Assembly: GCA_964017065.1 (NCBI GenBank) | Contig: OZ024786.1 | Span: 5,309,781-5,373,780, forward strand | Direction: 5' to 3' | Length of the DNA: 64,000 bases | DNA from: Haliclona indistincta | Lineage: Eukaryota > Porifera > Demospongiae > Haplosclerida > Chalinidae | Shown: positions 10,071 through 20,220 of the stretch, one piece after another | Layout of the letters: every line of letters starts with the position of its first letter | How positions within the stretch are numbered: position 1 is the stretch's first letter | Position numbers and translations under genes: made by a program | The notes under the pieces: generated by a model | Told to the model about the DNA's origin: nothing | The model's input: the letters and a program-made list of their open reading frames with translations, nothing else | Database searches by the model: none

Positions 10071-11069
10071 AGAATTATGAACAAGATTCATTATTGATCT
10101 ACTACTTTAGGTATTCTATCCTGGTTTGTAAATCAGTAAGACATTAATGATGTTATCGGAGGAGAACTAATCGTTGAGGACAAGGTGGAGTGTAAGATAG
10201 TGTAGATATGCACTGTACGCAATCTTCACAGTTAACAGTCAATTTTTGTGAGAGACATATTTTACAGTGGTATTATTGGGGTTGTGTTGGACTCAAGCTC
10301 AACCAAACTAGGTTTTGAAGGTCATGTGTACATAGTCTTCAAACTTATTCTGTCTTTCTCACATAGTTTAAAATCATTGTTGCTTTACTCGCTCGCTCAC
10401 ACCACTCACTCGCTCGCTCGCTCGCTCACTCACTCACTCACACCACTCACTCGCTCACTCACTCACTCACTCACTCGCTCACTCACACGCTTGCTCACAC
10501 CACCCACTCACTCACTCGCTCAGTCAGTCACTCACTCACTCACTCACTCACAAAACTCACTCGCTCACGTCACTCACTCACACCCTCACTCGCTCGCTCG
10601 CTTGCTTGCTCACTCACTCCCTCACGCCGCTCACTCACGCCACTCACTCACGCCACTCACTCACGCCACTCACTCACTCACTCACCCACTCACTCACTCA
10701 CTCACTCACTCACTCGCTCGCTCACTCACTCACTCACTCACTCACTCACCCACATATATGAACAAGATTCATTATTGATCTACTACTTTATGTATTCTAT
10801 CCTGGCTTGTAAATCAGTAAGACATTAATGATGTTATCGGAGGAGAACTAATCGATGAGGACAAGGTGGAGTGTAAGATAGTGTAGATATGCACTGTACG
10901 CAATCTTCACAGTTAACAGTCAATTTTTGTGACAGACATCTTTTACAGTGGTATCATTGAGGTTGTGTTGGACTCAAGCTCAACCAAACTAGGTTTTGAA
11001 GGTCATGTGTACATAGTCTTCAAACTTATTCTGTCTTTCTCACATAGTTTAAAATCATTGTTGCTTTAC
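10062..11069. repeat. Tandem duplication of about 681 bp containing microsatellite and unique sequence
   Basis: The unique block starting AACAAGATTCATTATTGATC at about 10079 recurs at 10761 and runs on near-identically through TGTTGCTTTAC (10388 and 11069). Each copy follows a CACT-rich array (9510-10070; 10388-10755). A third, shorter copy lies at about 13411-13490. An inner motif (CAAGCTCAACCAAACTAGG) recurs at about 17486. No coding capacity. Confidence 0.85.
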
Positions 11070-11321
11070 TATCAGCTATGGTACAAGCTAGTTGGTACAA
11101 GCTAGCTAGGGTATTCTGCACCAATGCAGTATTTGTTATTCACCATTACTTTACATGAAAACTAAGCACAGATCAGGAGAAAACTGCACGTTACCAAGAA
11201 TTTCTTCCTTCAAGTACCGATGCTGGTGCTATAAGTTAAAACGTAAACATTACCTACGGAAGCCCATAGCGGACATTCCATTTCCAATTTCCATCAACAA
11301 GCTAGTAAACTGGTGAAAACG

Positions 11322-11367
11322 ATTACTAGCTTGTTATTAATCGTTACACTAATAACAAGCTAGTAAT
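11322..11367. repeat. Inverted repeat, 18-bp arms
   Basis: ATTACTAGCTTGTTATTA (11322-11339) and its complement (11350-11367), separated by 10 bases, directly before the minisatellite. Confidence 0.8.
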
Positions 11368-11369
11368 TT

Positions 11370-12316
11370 GCACTACCAATGACTCTGTTCCATTGTTCCA
11401 CTATCTCCTAATACACACTACTATTGCACTACCAGTGACTCTGTTCCATTGTTACACTATCTCCTAATACACACTACTATTGCACTACCAGTGACTCTGT
11501 TCCATTGTTACACTATCTCCTAATACACACTACTATTGCACTACCAGTGACTCTGTTCCATTGTTACACTATCTCCTAATACACACTACTATTGCACTAC
11601 CAGTGACTCTGTTCCATTGTTACACTATCTCCTAATACACACTACTATTGCACTACCAGTGACTCTGTTCCATTGTTACACTATCTCCTAATACACACTA
11701 CTATTGCACTACCAGTGACTCTGTTCCATTGTTACACTATCTCCTAATACACACTACTTTTGCACTATCAGTGACTCTGTTCAATTGTTACACTATCTCC
11801 TAATACACACTATTGCACTACCAGTGACTCTGTTCCATTGTTACACTATCTCCTAATACACACTATTGCACTACCAGTGACTCTGTTCCATTGTTACACT
11901 ATCTCCTAATACACACTACTATTGTACTACCAGTGACTCTGTTCCATTGTTACACTATCTCCTAATACACACTACTATTGCACTACCAGTGACTCTGTTC
12001 CATTGTTCCACTATCTCCTAATACACACTACTATTGCACTACCAGTGACTCTGTTCCATTGTTCCACCGTCTCCTAATACACACTATTGCACTACCAGTG
12101 ACTCTGTTCCATTGTTACACTATCTCCTAATACACACTACTTTTGCACTATCAGTGACTCTGTTCCATTGTTCCACTATCTCCTAATACACACTATTGCA
12201 CTACCAGTGACTCTGTTCCATTGTTCCACTATCTCCTAATACACACTACTATTGCACTACCAGTGACTCTGTTCCACTATCTCCTAATACACACTATTGC
12301 ACTAGCAGTGACTCTG
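11370..12316. repeat. 56-bp minisatellite, about 18 copies
   Basis: The unit begins GCACTACCAGTGACTCTG and ends TAATACACACTACTATT. A three-base deletion (ACT) makes 53-bp variants in the right half, and point variants (TTACACT/TTCCACT, TACCAG/TATCAG) are shared between neighbours. It lies just 3' (on the minus strand) of the death-domain exon, so it could be intronic or 3'-flanking. Confidence 0.9.
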
Positions 12317-12365
12317 TTCCGATACATAAACACATAATACTACTCACAAGTGTATAATGACTTAC

Positions 12366-12655
12366 AAAATAAAAAAATTGTATTTGTATTCTGAGCCATT
12401 GTCTAATATCAGTTGCTATTCTGTGTTCATCAACTCTCTCTAGTGCGGTGATGATAGTGTTCCATGTGCATGGTAGTGTCTCTTCTCGTCTCCATTGTTC
12501 AAACACATTAGCAAAGAGCCGTATATGATTGCTGTACTCTGTGTCATATGCTTCTAGAATGGGCATATCGATCTGTAACTGTATCCCAACTTGGAACCAT
12601 TTGACCGGTCTATTCCGAGCAACATGAGTCATCAGTTCATGTATCTTGGACTCTG
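12366..12655 (-). CDS. Death-domain exon (copy A), partial gene
   Basis: Minus-strand exon with a GTAAGT donor (12365-12360) and a plausible CTCAGAG acceptor near 12655. It encodes VKWFQVGIQLQI, LFANVFEQWRR, TWNTIITALERV and IATDIRQWL: the Trp, Leu-rich helices and W-x-x-LI pattern of a death domain, a six-helix adaptor fold for apoptotic and innate-immune signalling. In sponges such domains often end Roco- or NLR-like proteins, which fits the fragment at 8959-9429. The upstream side is a huge CACT array that starts inside the sequence corresponding to the preceding exon of copy B, so 5' continuity looks lost. Domain call fairly sure; gene integrity doubtful. Confidence 0.65.
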
Positions 12656-12765
12656 AGATAGAGGATCACACTGATCTGTGATCAAAACAGCAAAGATAAA
12701 GCACAACATCATTTTCATGCATTTGCATTATAATTATTAACCTTGAGTTGCTGTATGATGAACTG

Positions 12766-13317
12766 AACACTCACTCACTCACTCACTCACTCACTCACTC
12801 ACTCACTCACTCACTCACTCACTCACTCACTCACTCACTCACTCACTCACTCACTCACTCACTCACTCACTCACTCACTCACTCACTCACTCACTCACTC
12901 ACTCACTCACTCACTCACTCACTCACTCACTCACTCACTCACTCACTCACTCACTCACTCACTCACTCACTCACTCACTCACTCACTCACTCACTCACTC
13001 ACTCACTCACTCACTCACTCACTCACTCACTCACTCACTCACTCACTCACTCACTCACTCACTCACTCACTCACTCACTCACTCACTCACTCACTCACTC
13101 ACTCACTGACTCACTGACTCACTGACTCACTGACTCACTGACTCACTCACTCACTCACTCACTCACTCACTGACTGACTGACTCACTCACTCACTGACTC
13201 ACTCACTCACTCACTCACTCACTCACTGACTGACTGACTGACTGACTCACTGACTGACTCACTGACTGACTGACTGACTGACTGACTGACTGACTGACTG
13301 ACTGACTGACTGACTGA

Positions 13318-13374
<57 letters not shown>

Positions 13375-13404
13375 TGACTGACTGACTGACTGACTGACTG
13401 ACTC
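12766..13404. repeat. Long graded tetranucleotide microsatellite CACT to GACT to GGCT
   Basis: About 330 bp of pure CACT, then mixed CACT/GACT, then GACT, then an eleven-unit block of GGCT at about 13323-13371, then GACT again. The Leu-Thr-His-Ser and Ser-Gln/Ala-Ser-Gln-Pro frames over it are spurious. Confidence 0.95.
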
Positions 13405-13410
13405 ACATAA

Positions 13411-14063
13411 TAAGAATTATGAACAAGATTCATTATTGATCTACTACTTTAAGTATTCTATCCTGGTTTGTAAATCAGCAAGACGTTATCGGATGACGAA
13501 TGACGTTATGTTGACCATGGCTCATTTGCTCACCTCCCGGTAAACTAGCACTCTCGCCGTCTCTTTCTATTTCTACAGATTCACAGCTGCTTGCCACCTC
13601 ATTTTCAGTCTCTGCTCATGACAATCAATCAATTACTGAACTATTACAAGCTTGAACTGCTATTATTATAGCATAATTCTACTAATAATCATGCCTGTTT
13701 TATAATTCACTCATGCAGTTCAATCCTCACGCACGTTCCAGCCTGAGTTGTTGGTGATAGTATAATGTTCTTTTGGGTTTGTTTGCTTCAGGGTCAGGGT
13801 CACTGTAGTATCTTTTGTAAGAGCCTCTAACGTTAAGCATAGCCATAGCGCTGCAACAGTTTGGTACCTCTCCGGAGTCCAGATTGACCACAAAGCTAGC
13901 CCGCGCAATATTTTACCGCCAAGTCTTATGCAGCTGTCTGACCATCGTAGTCATAGGAACGGTATTATTTGGCGCAAAAAAAGAACTGCTGTTGCTTTCA
14001 AGAACTCTCGTAGTACCGGTAGCTGCTTCGCTCAGACCACTTTGGTTTCTATAGCTCTTCATT
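13411..14063. other. Intergenic: third repeat copy and upstream region of the BEN gene
   Basis: 13411-13490 is a truncated copy of the block at 10079. The rest has no convincing exon. A 62-codon minus-strand frame (13720-13908) is unrecognised and may be chance. Confidence 0.4.
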
Positions 14064-17000
14064 ATGCCTGGCCGCAGTAGAACTGCTCAGCAGACGAGCT
14101 CCACCCTTAACTGGAAGCCAAGTAAGTACCGCATGCATGTTTACACCTACAATGTATGCATGGTACATGCATCACATATGCAATGGTCAGTTAACAGTAC
14201 ACGGCGAAGCCACTGTACAATTAAAAATGAAGCAATGACATGGTAATATTAGCTGGCGGTATATAATTATGCTTCCAAAACACAGAGTATTTCCTCGTAA
14301 AATTTACATGCGATGGTGTCATGGCTGTGAAAGAGAAGGAGGAACTGGAATTCCCAGAAGTACTCCCGCCACCAGGACGGGATCAGCTGTCAGACTTTAG
14401 GGTTGGCGATGAAGTGATGGCCAATTGGGATGATGGCGAACAGTACGAGGCCGTCATCCTCAACATTGATGGTCAGATGACATAATAGATTATTATTTTT
14501 AAATTATTATAAACACAGATTCAGCAGAAGTTTTAAAGAAACTGCTACGTGGTACAAATAGTAGTTATATACTGATCAGGAGGTGTTTAAGCGATTTAAA
14601 GCCCGCGGGCGTAGCCCAAGGGCTTTAAATGCTTAAACACCGACTGTGAGGTATATAACTACTTTAAACCATAGTGCGCTGCTTGCCTAACGTCTAGCTG
14701 GCTACCTTGCGTTGCAGGAAGACCGCAGGGCAGCCCGAGCACCGTTTGTTTGTGGATTCTCGAACGCGGCGGCCATCTTGAAACGCGTGCGGGCTGTACA
14801 CGATTTATAGCCCTCATTAACGTTCGTTACATCAAAGAGAATTATTCATACTATGGTTTAATTATTTTTATAGATTAGACAGTTTGAAGTATATTTCACA
14901 TTACGTAGTCATGAAAGGGAATCCGAGATCTCAGCAGCAGGAGGTAGCATCCACAAGTGCTGTAAACAACAAAAGAAGAAGACAGCAGTTGATACAAGGT
15001 AGGTAAAATGTATAAACTGTTACCATGCAGATAATAACAATCTTTGTTCTGTCTTAGAAAAACAGGCAAAACGACAAAGAGTACAACAGTTGATAGACAG
15101 CGATTCAGAGGAAGAAACAGCATCACAAGGTACATGTATAACTGTTGGGTTTTGTGCCCAAGAATAGAAATTTTCAGCTTCTAACTGCATTTATATTAGA
15201 AAGGGGCTATTTCGAATAAGCGTACAAGCCATTGGGAATGCAATTTCAATTGTCGAAATAGCTTAATTTCTTCAATCGCATACAGTTTAGAAACGGCAGT
15301 GCATACTAGCAAGAGTTTATAATAAAAAGAGTGTCGAACCTCCGATACCCGTGTAGAAACACTGTTATGCCTCAGTGGGCAGAGCCATAAGGCATACAGT
15401 ATATAATTGTACTGTTTGTCTGCAGCAAAGATTTGCTAAAACCTAAGTGTTGAATCTAGCAACTCAAGTATAATTATATAGACATTATATGTATTAGCTC
15501 GGATTTGAATTATAGACATGAGCAGCAAGTTGGGTAAAATAAGGTAGCAAATAACTATTTCCGAGTTTATTTTTTACAGAAAATTTTATAGTGATGCCAT
15601 AATAGATACATGTACATAATAATTAATATGCGCCTTGTCTCAGTAAATCATGATAAAAACACACAGCTGAGAACAGCGAACACTGTAGTCAGGCTAGGCC
15701 ATGCCTATAGCCTAAGCCTGTTAGATGTACGTCGGACTCAAATCGCCCAAGCCTTCGAGAGCATTCTATCTGATGCATTCTAGCTAAACTAATTTTGTGT
15801 CAAGATTTACCTTAAAGATTCCACTGTATGTGTTCTTCTACGTATACGTTGTTGCCTTGAGTATTAAAAGGCTGCCAACAAGACAACTGCTAGCTCCTTC
15901 TAGTCTAGCCCTTGAAAATTACTTACGAGTTATTAGATACAACTGCAGTAGACCACACCTTATGTAAACGCCCCTAAACACCTTGCCCGCGAAAATTAAA
16001 AGCTATAATGGTTTTGTATGTCAAATCAGGAGCCCCTGGTCAAATTAATTACTTCTCCATGTATATTCAGTACCAGGTGACACGCACAATGTGACTGCTG
16101 AAGATTCTCAAAGTAAGTAGCTATGCATGAATATAAACAACTGTGTATTATGTTTGTGACCTGCTACCTGAGTAAATAATTGTTAAACGCATACGTACGT
16201 GTTAAATTGTGAATCACGTCTTCATGTATATTCAGGTGACCTGCAAGATGATACAGCTTTTGAAACTGAAGAATCTCAAAGTAAATAATTATTATAATGT
16301 AGTGCACTATTATGATAATAATATGATGAACAACAACAGCATGCGCAGCTCATCATCGTTTTTCTTTTAAAAAATCAGTGCTTAGATTGTGTTCATGTGT
16401 TACATAGTGACTCAGCATGATCATCCACCAGCTGATGATTATTCTTTGAGGACTACTGTAACAGAGGAAAATTTGACCGTTAGTGAAGATTCATGTATTC
16501 AGAGCTATTATAGTTTACCTTTATTATGTATAGGTTGAAGACAGGAAAGAGAGATACCGTCTCCTAGAGAAGAAGTATGAGACCTTGCTAGCTTCGTCCA
16601 CTGGAAATGGCATGATAATTTTTATAGCTGAGATAATTATTGTAGAAATTTTTTATACACAGACACTGCTCCAAATGACAAGCCAAAGCCAGGATTTTTT
16701 AGAGATGAAGAACTGGCAAAAAAACATCAGGTATGATTATTATTGTATATAGTATGTCTTCCATTAAGTTTTATTCAGATGATCGAAGTTTTTGCTGGAA
16801 CCGGGGTTTATTGGTATCCTGCCAATAAATCCCTGGTTCAAACCGCTGCCAAGAACGGCACTCAGCTGTGCAGCGCATGTGTGGACGTATTCATCAGCCG
16901 AGATGTTCTCCGGCAATCGAATTTAAAAGGTGGCGGCACTAAGTACAAGCAGCTTGATCGAAGGATCACAGCAGCTATAACATGTGAGTTATTATTTTAA

Positions 17001-17155
17001 TGAACATGCTATTTACCTGTTTTTTCTTGACAGCATTCACATACAAGTGCTTCCCAGAGGTGAAATTGTCCATACTTCACCAAGTAGTGAACAACAAATG
17101 CACTGCTGCCCGCAGAGGCCAGTCATCTCGTGCTGCAGATGATCCTCCTACATGA
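14064..17155 (+). CDS. BEN-domain protein, 11 exons, about 354 aa
   Basis: Exons: 14064-14121, 14286-14471, 14879-14998, 15058-15129, 16071-16112, 16236-16280, 16408-16478, 16534-16609, 16663-16730, 16779-16983, 17034-17155. All phases agree and the total is 1,065 nt including the stop. The N-terminal part has YFLVKFTCDGVMAVKEK and DFRVGDEVMANWDDGEQYEA, a Tudor/SH3-like strand pattern of the kind in chromatin readers. The middle is acidic and low-complexity (SDSEEETASQ; three short exons ending in ESQ/DSQ). A coiled segment (EDRKERYRLLEKKYETLLAS) precedes the C-terminal BEN-like domain, with SRDVLRQSNLKGGG and CFPEVKLSILHQVVNNKC. BEN domains bind DNA and recruit repressors in the nucleus. Intron 8 appears to be GC-AG (16610-16662). 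The 407-base second intron holds a MITE. This is the most complete conventional gene in the window. Confidence 0.8.
14561..14662. mobile_element. Small MITE in BEN intron 2
   Basis: Ends GTAGTTATATAC / GTATATAACTAC enclose a second inverted pair (GGTGTTTAAGC...GCTTTAAA and TTTAAAG...GCTTAAACACC). It folds into one long hairpin. Confidence 0.7.
15364..15397 (+). repeat. 34-bp dispersed repeat, copy 2 (BEN intron 4)
   Basis: Inverted relative to the copy at 892-925. It lies in the 941-base fourth intron of the BEN gene, which otherwise shows no exon. Confidence 0.6.
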
Positions 17156-17289
17156 TTCATCAGTACATAACTAGACTATCATGCTGACTCACCATATATA
17201 TTATGTACATACTGTATTATGTTATCAGTTTTGTTTTAAAGAGCTCCTTGACAATTAAAACAAGCGACGATATGCATGAATAACGAAAG

Positions 17290-17530
17290 TATATATGTCA
17301 CATATGTGACATATATGCAACATGTATGTCACATATATGTTACATAGACTTTCATATGATTTGCATAGTGCAAAATGTCCAGTAAATACATATTTGTCAC
17401 ATATGTGTTACATATTATGTTATTTGTATGTAGCACATATATATAGCATACATATGCAACATATATGTTATTTTTACCTGGGCTCAAGCTCAACCAAACT
17501 AGGTCTTGAAGGTCATGTGTACATACACAG
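17290..17530. repeat. Degenerate ACATATATG-rich repeat and dispersed motif
   Basis: Tandem variants of CACATATATG / CATATGTGACATA after the BEN gene, ending in a copy of the CAAGCTCAACCAAACTAGG...GGTCATGTGTACATA motif also seen at 10290 and 10977. The reading frames across it on both strands are repeat artefacts. Confidence 0.6.
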
Positions 17531-17894
17531 CCAAAATCCATTTGGTTTCCTTGTTGGAAACTGCCTTGTACATGCGCATGTACAAGGAATGTGCAAGATT
17601 GCACATTAGAAATTTACAAGTTGTCTACCACCAGAAAATGGACTAAATTTCCAAGGATAGTTTACAACTTCTTACACCATTAGTATACAAACTTGTAAAC
17701 TGTCTTGGTCACAGCTGTGTGCAACCCTTCCAAGCTTGCACACATCAAATGTTCCAAGGCAATTTCCAAATCGTTACAGGTCTATTCACATGAATATTCA
17801 AGATTTGTTGTTTTAAAATAATTATTGTTATACAATTATGGTCAATAGTAACACTGCAAATACTCGATCAATTCATCCAGTGCACATAGCCAGC

Positions 17895-18567
17895 TCAGTG
17901 GGGTGCTGATTCTTCATCTTGGTCTGTAAGAAGTACAAGAGAACTATTGAATCATTTAACAAAAAATGCATTACCTGGAGAAAGTAACTCAGATACACTC
18001 CCTGTTTCTCGCTGCTTTCGGGGCATAAACCCACCATCCTTTTTCACTTTTTCTTCATATCGTTTATCCAATTCTTCTATCCACAAGTTTAAACCTACAT
18101 GCAACTGAAGACCAAACAAATAAATAATATTTAGACCACACAAGGCGGTGCATTACGCGATATAAAGCACGAGGGTGGGGTCAATAACGGTCGAGAACGC
18201 GTTGATAATGCACGAGCCGAAGGAGAGTGCATTATCACACGTTCGAGACCGTTATTGACGACGCCCGAGTGCTTTATATCGCGTAATGCACCGCCTAGTG
18301 TGGTCTAAAGGTTTTAGACCATACTGCGTGACTTTCGACCAATCTTTGTTTACTTTGTTTACCTAAAAGTGTGCATTAAGAACTTAATCTACGAGGTGCA
18401 TAAAAGTGTGCATTAAGCTATAATGCACACTTTTTGAGCGATCTGATTGGTCGAAAGTCACGTGGTATGGTCTAACTAAAAATAGCTTACGGTCAGAATG
18501 CCATGAAAGCTTATGTTCAACTATCTTGTTGCTACCCTCACTGTCATCGGACTCTTCAGTCATATAT
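17895..18567 (-). CDS. 3' exons of a transposon-associated gene (MTEESDDSEG...WHSDRLN family), partial
   Basis: Minus-strand exons 18491-18567, 17975-18094 and 17895-17923 join in phase. Together they read YMTEESDDSEGSNKIVEHKL, SWHSDRLNLWIEELDKRYEE and then a basic/Ser tail ending ESAPH. I recall the 'MTEES...HxLxWRSxxLN...LDxRY' pattern from uncharacterised, multicopy proteins of sponges, cnidarians and fish. It fits a C-terminal tail of a transposase-associated ORF. The acceptor that keeps this pattern is ATGTAG at 18095-18100. The intron between the first two exons is filled by two MITEs. No catalytic part is visible; 5' exons are not found to the right. Confidence 0.5.
18130..18309. mobile_element. 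MITE, near-perfect hairpin (TTTAGACC ends)
   Basis: 180 bp with long inverted arms (TTTAGACCACAC...GTGCATTACGCGATATAAAG and complement). The centre is also partly palindromic. Lies in the intron of the 17.9-18.6 kb gene. Confidence 0.85.
18314..18475. mobile_element. Second MITE (TTAGACCATACTGCG ends)
   Basis: Inverted ends TTAGACCATAC...GTGACTTTCGACCAATC and complement (18445-18475). Starts 5 bases after the first MITE and shares the TTAGACC terminus, so it is a related family inserted next door. Confidence 0.8.
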
Positions 18568-19163
18568 CTTTGGTGAATGGTAACAATCAAATTGACTCAT
18601 TTGTAGCATATAACATACCTCTGGTCTACACTGAAAAAAATGGTCTGTGTTTTTCACACAGGCTGTGTGTAAAATCCACACACTTGCCTTTCACACATAG
18701 AGTGTAGTAACCATCGTGTGGATTCCACGTTCGCCGTAGCCGTGTGGATCAGTGTTTTCTGTTGCGCACTTGACTTAGGTCTTTATAGTAGCTTGGTCTC
18801 CATCTAATGTCATAGTAAGAAGAAATGCACTGCTAATACAAAAGTCTGAAGTTCAAACCAAAATAGGTTTGAAACACTTGCCACTATAATCAAACCAATA
18901 TTGGTATGAAGGTCAATCCACCCTTGGTCGAAGTTGGAAAGTCAATCCTTCACTTGGTTTGATAGTCAAACCCTATTATTGGGTACACTAGCTATGAACA
19001 ATATTAACTTTTAAAATGCTTTCTTTTAAAAAATTGATGTTACAACACACAAAAATGCTACATCTACACATAATGTCAGTTTGAATAATTCATCTGCAAT
19101 TTTCTTTCTGAGAGTTGGAAAGAGAGAAAGGCAATAAACACTACAGCAAGTGTTAAAGATTGC
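18568..19163. other. Intergenic: repeat-like sequence
   Basis: 18625-18740 has CACTGAAAAAAATGG followed by inverted GTGTGTAAAATCCACACAC-type motifs, typical of small repeats in invertebrate genomes. 18880-18980 has CAAACC/GGTTTG direct and inverted repeats. No convincing exon. Confidence 0.4.
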
Positions 19164-19861
19164 ATGGTGACTAACTTGGGAACTAAAAGGAAAGTAAGTT
19201 GCTATAGCCGATTTTCACACTCCGATTTGCTACAACTGGTCGACGAACAACAAGAATTTCAACAGGTTATGCCCAAGTTAGCCTGGCGGCTCCGATTGAA
19301 ATGCATAATAAAAGAGGTATTATATATATACATGTATTGTATTGTATTGTCACACATCTGGTATAATTATATTGCTATAGTATCTGTCGACATCATCAAC
19401 TGAAGAAACAGGAAGTTGTGCACAGGCAAGTTAATGGAAATGACATTATTCTTTTACTCATCCTATATTCCATACGATTCCATATAGAATACTGAAACCT
19501 GTGATGAAGTTGAAACTGTTAGTCTTTACTATTTTACTTGTAATGACATTCAAATATTTTCATAGCAGGAGCAGGAGCCAAGTTGTTATGAATCAAAAGA
19601 TTGCTCTTTTGAAGAGGTTATAGAGTATAAAATATTGTACTTGCAATGTACAATTTTTCTCAGTTTGCAGAAGTTGCTGTTGAAGAGATAGCAGAGAATG
19701 TTGAAGTTGCTGCCATCATATCACTAGGGCAAGAAGACGCCGAAATACCTCATCCTTTCCCTTTTCCTACTCACTATCGCTCAGATATTGGGCATGTGCA
19801 TATCTGCTTGCAAGGGTGGAGTCTCCCTATCATACATTTATCCGTACCATCTTCAAGTTAA
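19164..19861 (+). CDS. Five-exon gene with FPFPTHYRSDI motif, probably truncated
   Basis: Exons 19164-19316, 19381-19425, 19488-19517, 19569-19616 and 19664-19861 all join in phase 0. Exon 2 ends CAG|GCAAGT, a textbook GC-AG intron donor. The protein (about 157 aa) starts MVTNLGTKRKV, has VMPKLAWRLRLKCIIKE, acidic small exons, and HPFPFPTHYRSDI before the frame runs into an unrelated tail and stops. I recall 'FPFPxxYRxDI' as the start of a domain in multicopy, transposon-associated proteins; the gene at 32602 carries a related end (PFPIPTFRS). The tail after the motif suggests truncation or a frameshift near 19790. Confidence 0.5.
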
Positions 19862-20220
19862 CAAAGGTTTGTCTCTGGTTCTGTGATCAAAGATTCGCCA
19901 TGAAGTGTTTGACTGTCATGATCTATAGAAGAGAGACTCAATCCATATATGTGTAGCTGTATCTAGCGTGGCATTGTGTTTTAGATTATGTTTCAGGTTT
20001 AGTTTGTAGCTAGCATGATTCTCTTCTACATGTATGGTCAAGTGTTTAAATGACACAATTATGAAACTCAAAGAAAATCCGATGAAAGGAGCACTAACGT
20101 AATAACGCTAGAGGCTATCCAACTTAACGCTCATCTCTCCTGCTGCATATGCATGTGCTCAAGGGGTGACACTTTATTTGGACTGCTTAGCTTAACATGA
20201 AGGAGCAATTTTTATGTTGA

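Noticed and set aside
9488..10778. Long Leu-Thr-His-Ser open frames
   Set aside because: They are read-throughs of a period-4 CACT repeat, open in several frames at once, with no flanking exon signals.
11370..12316. CRISPR-like array
   Set aside because: The 56-bp units are contiguous without unique spacers; it is a minisatellite in animal DNA.
12748..13433. 125- and 72-codon frames on opposite strands
   Set aside because: Pure microsatellite translation; composition and lack of boundaries exclude a gene.
17322..17609. Overlapping 90-codon frames on both strands
   Set aside because: They cover the ACATATATG repeat and a dispersed repeat; not coding.
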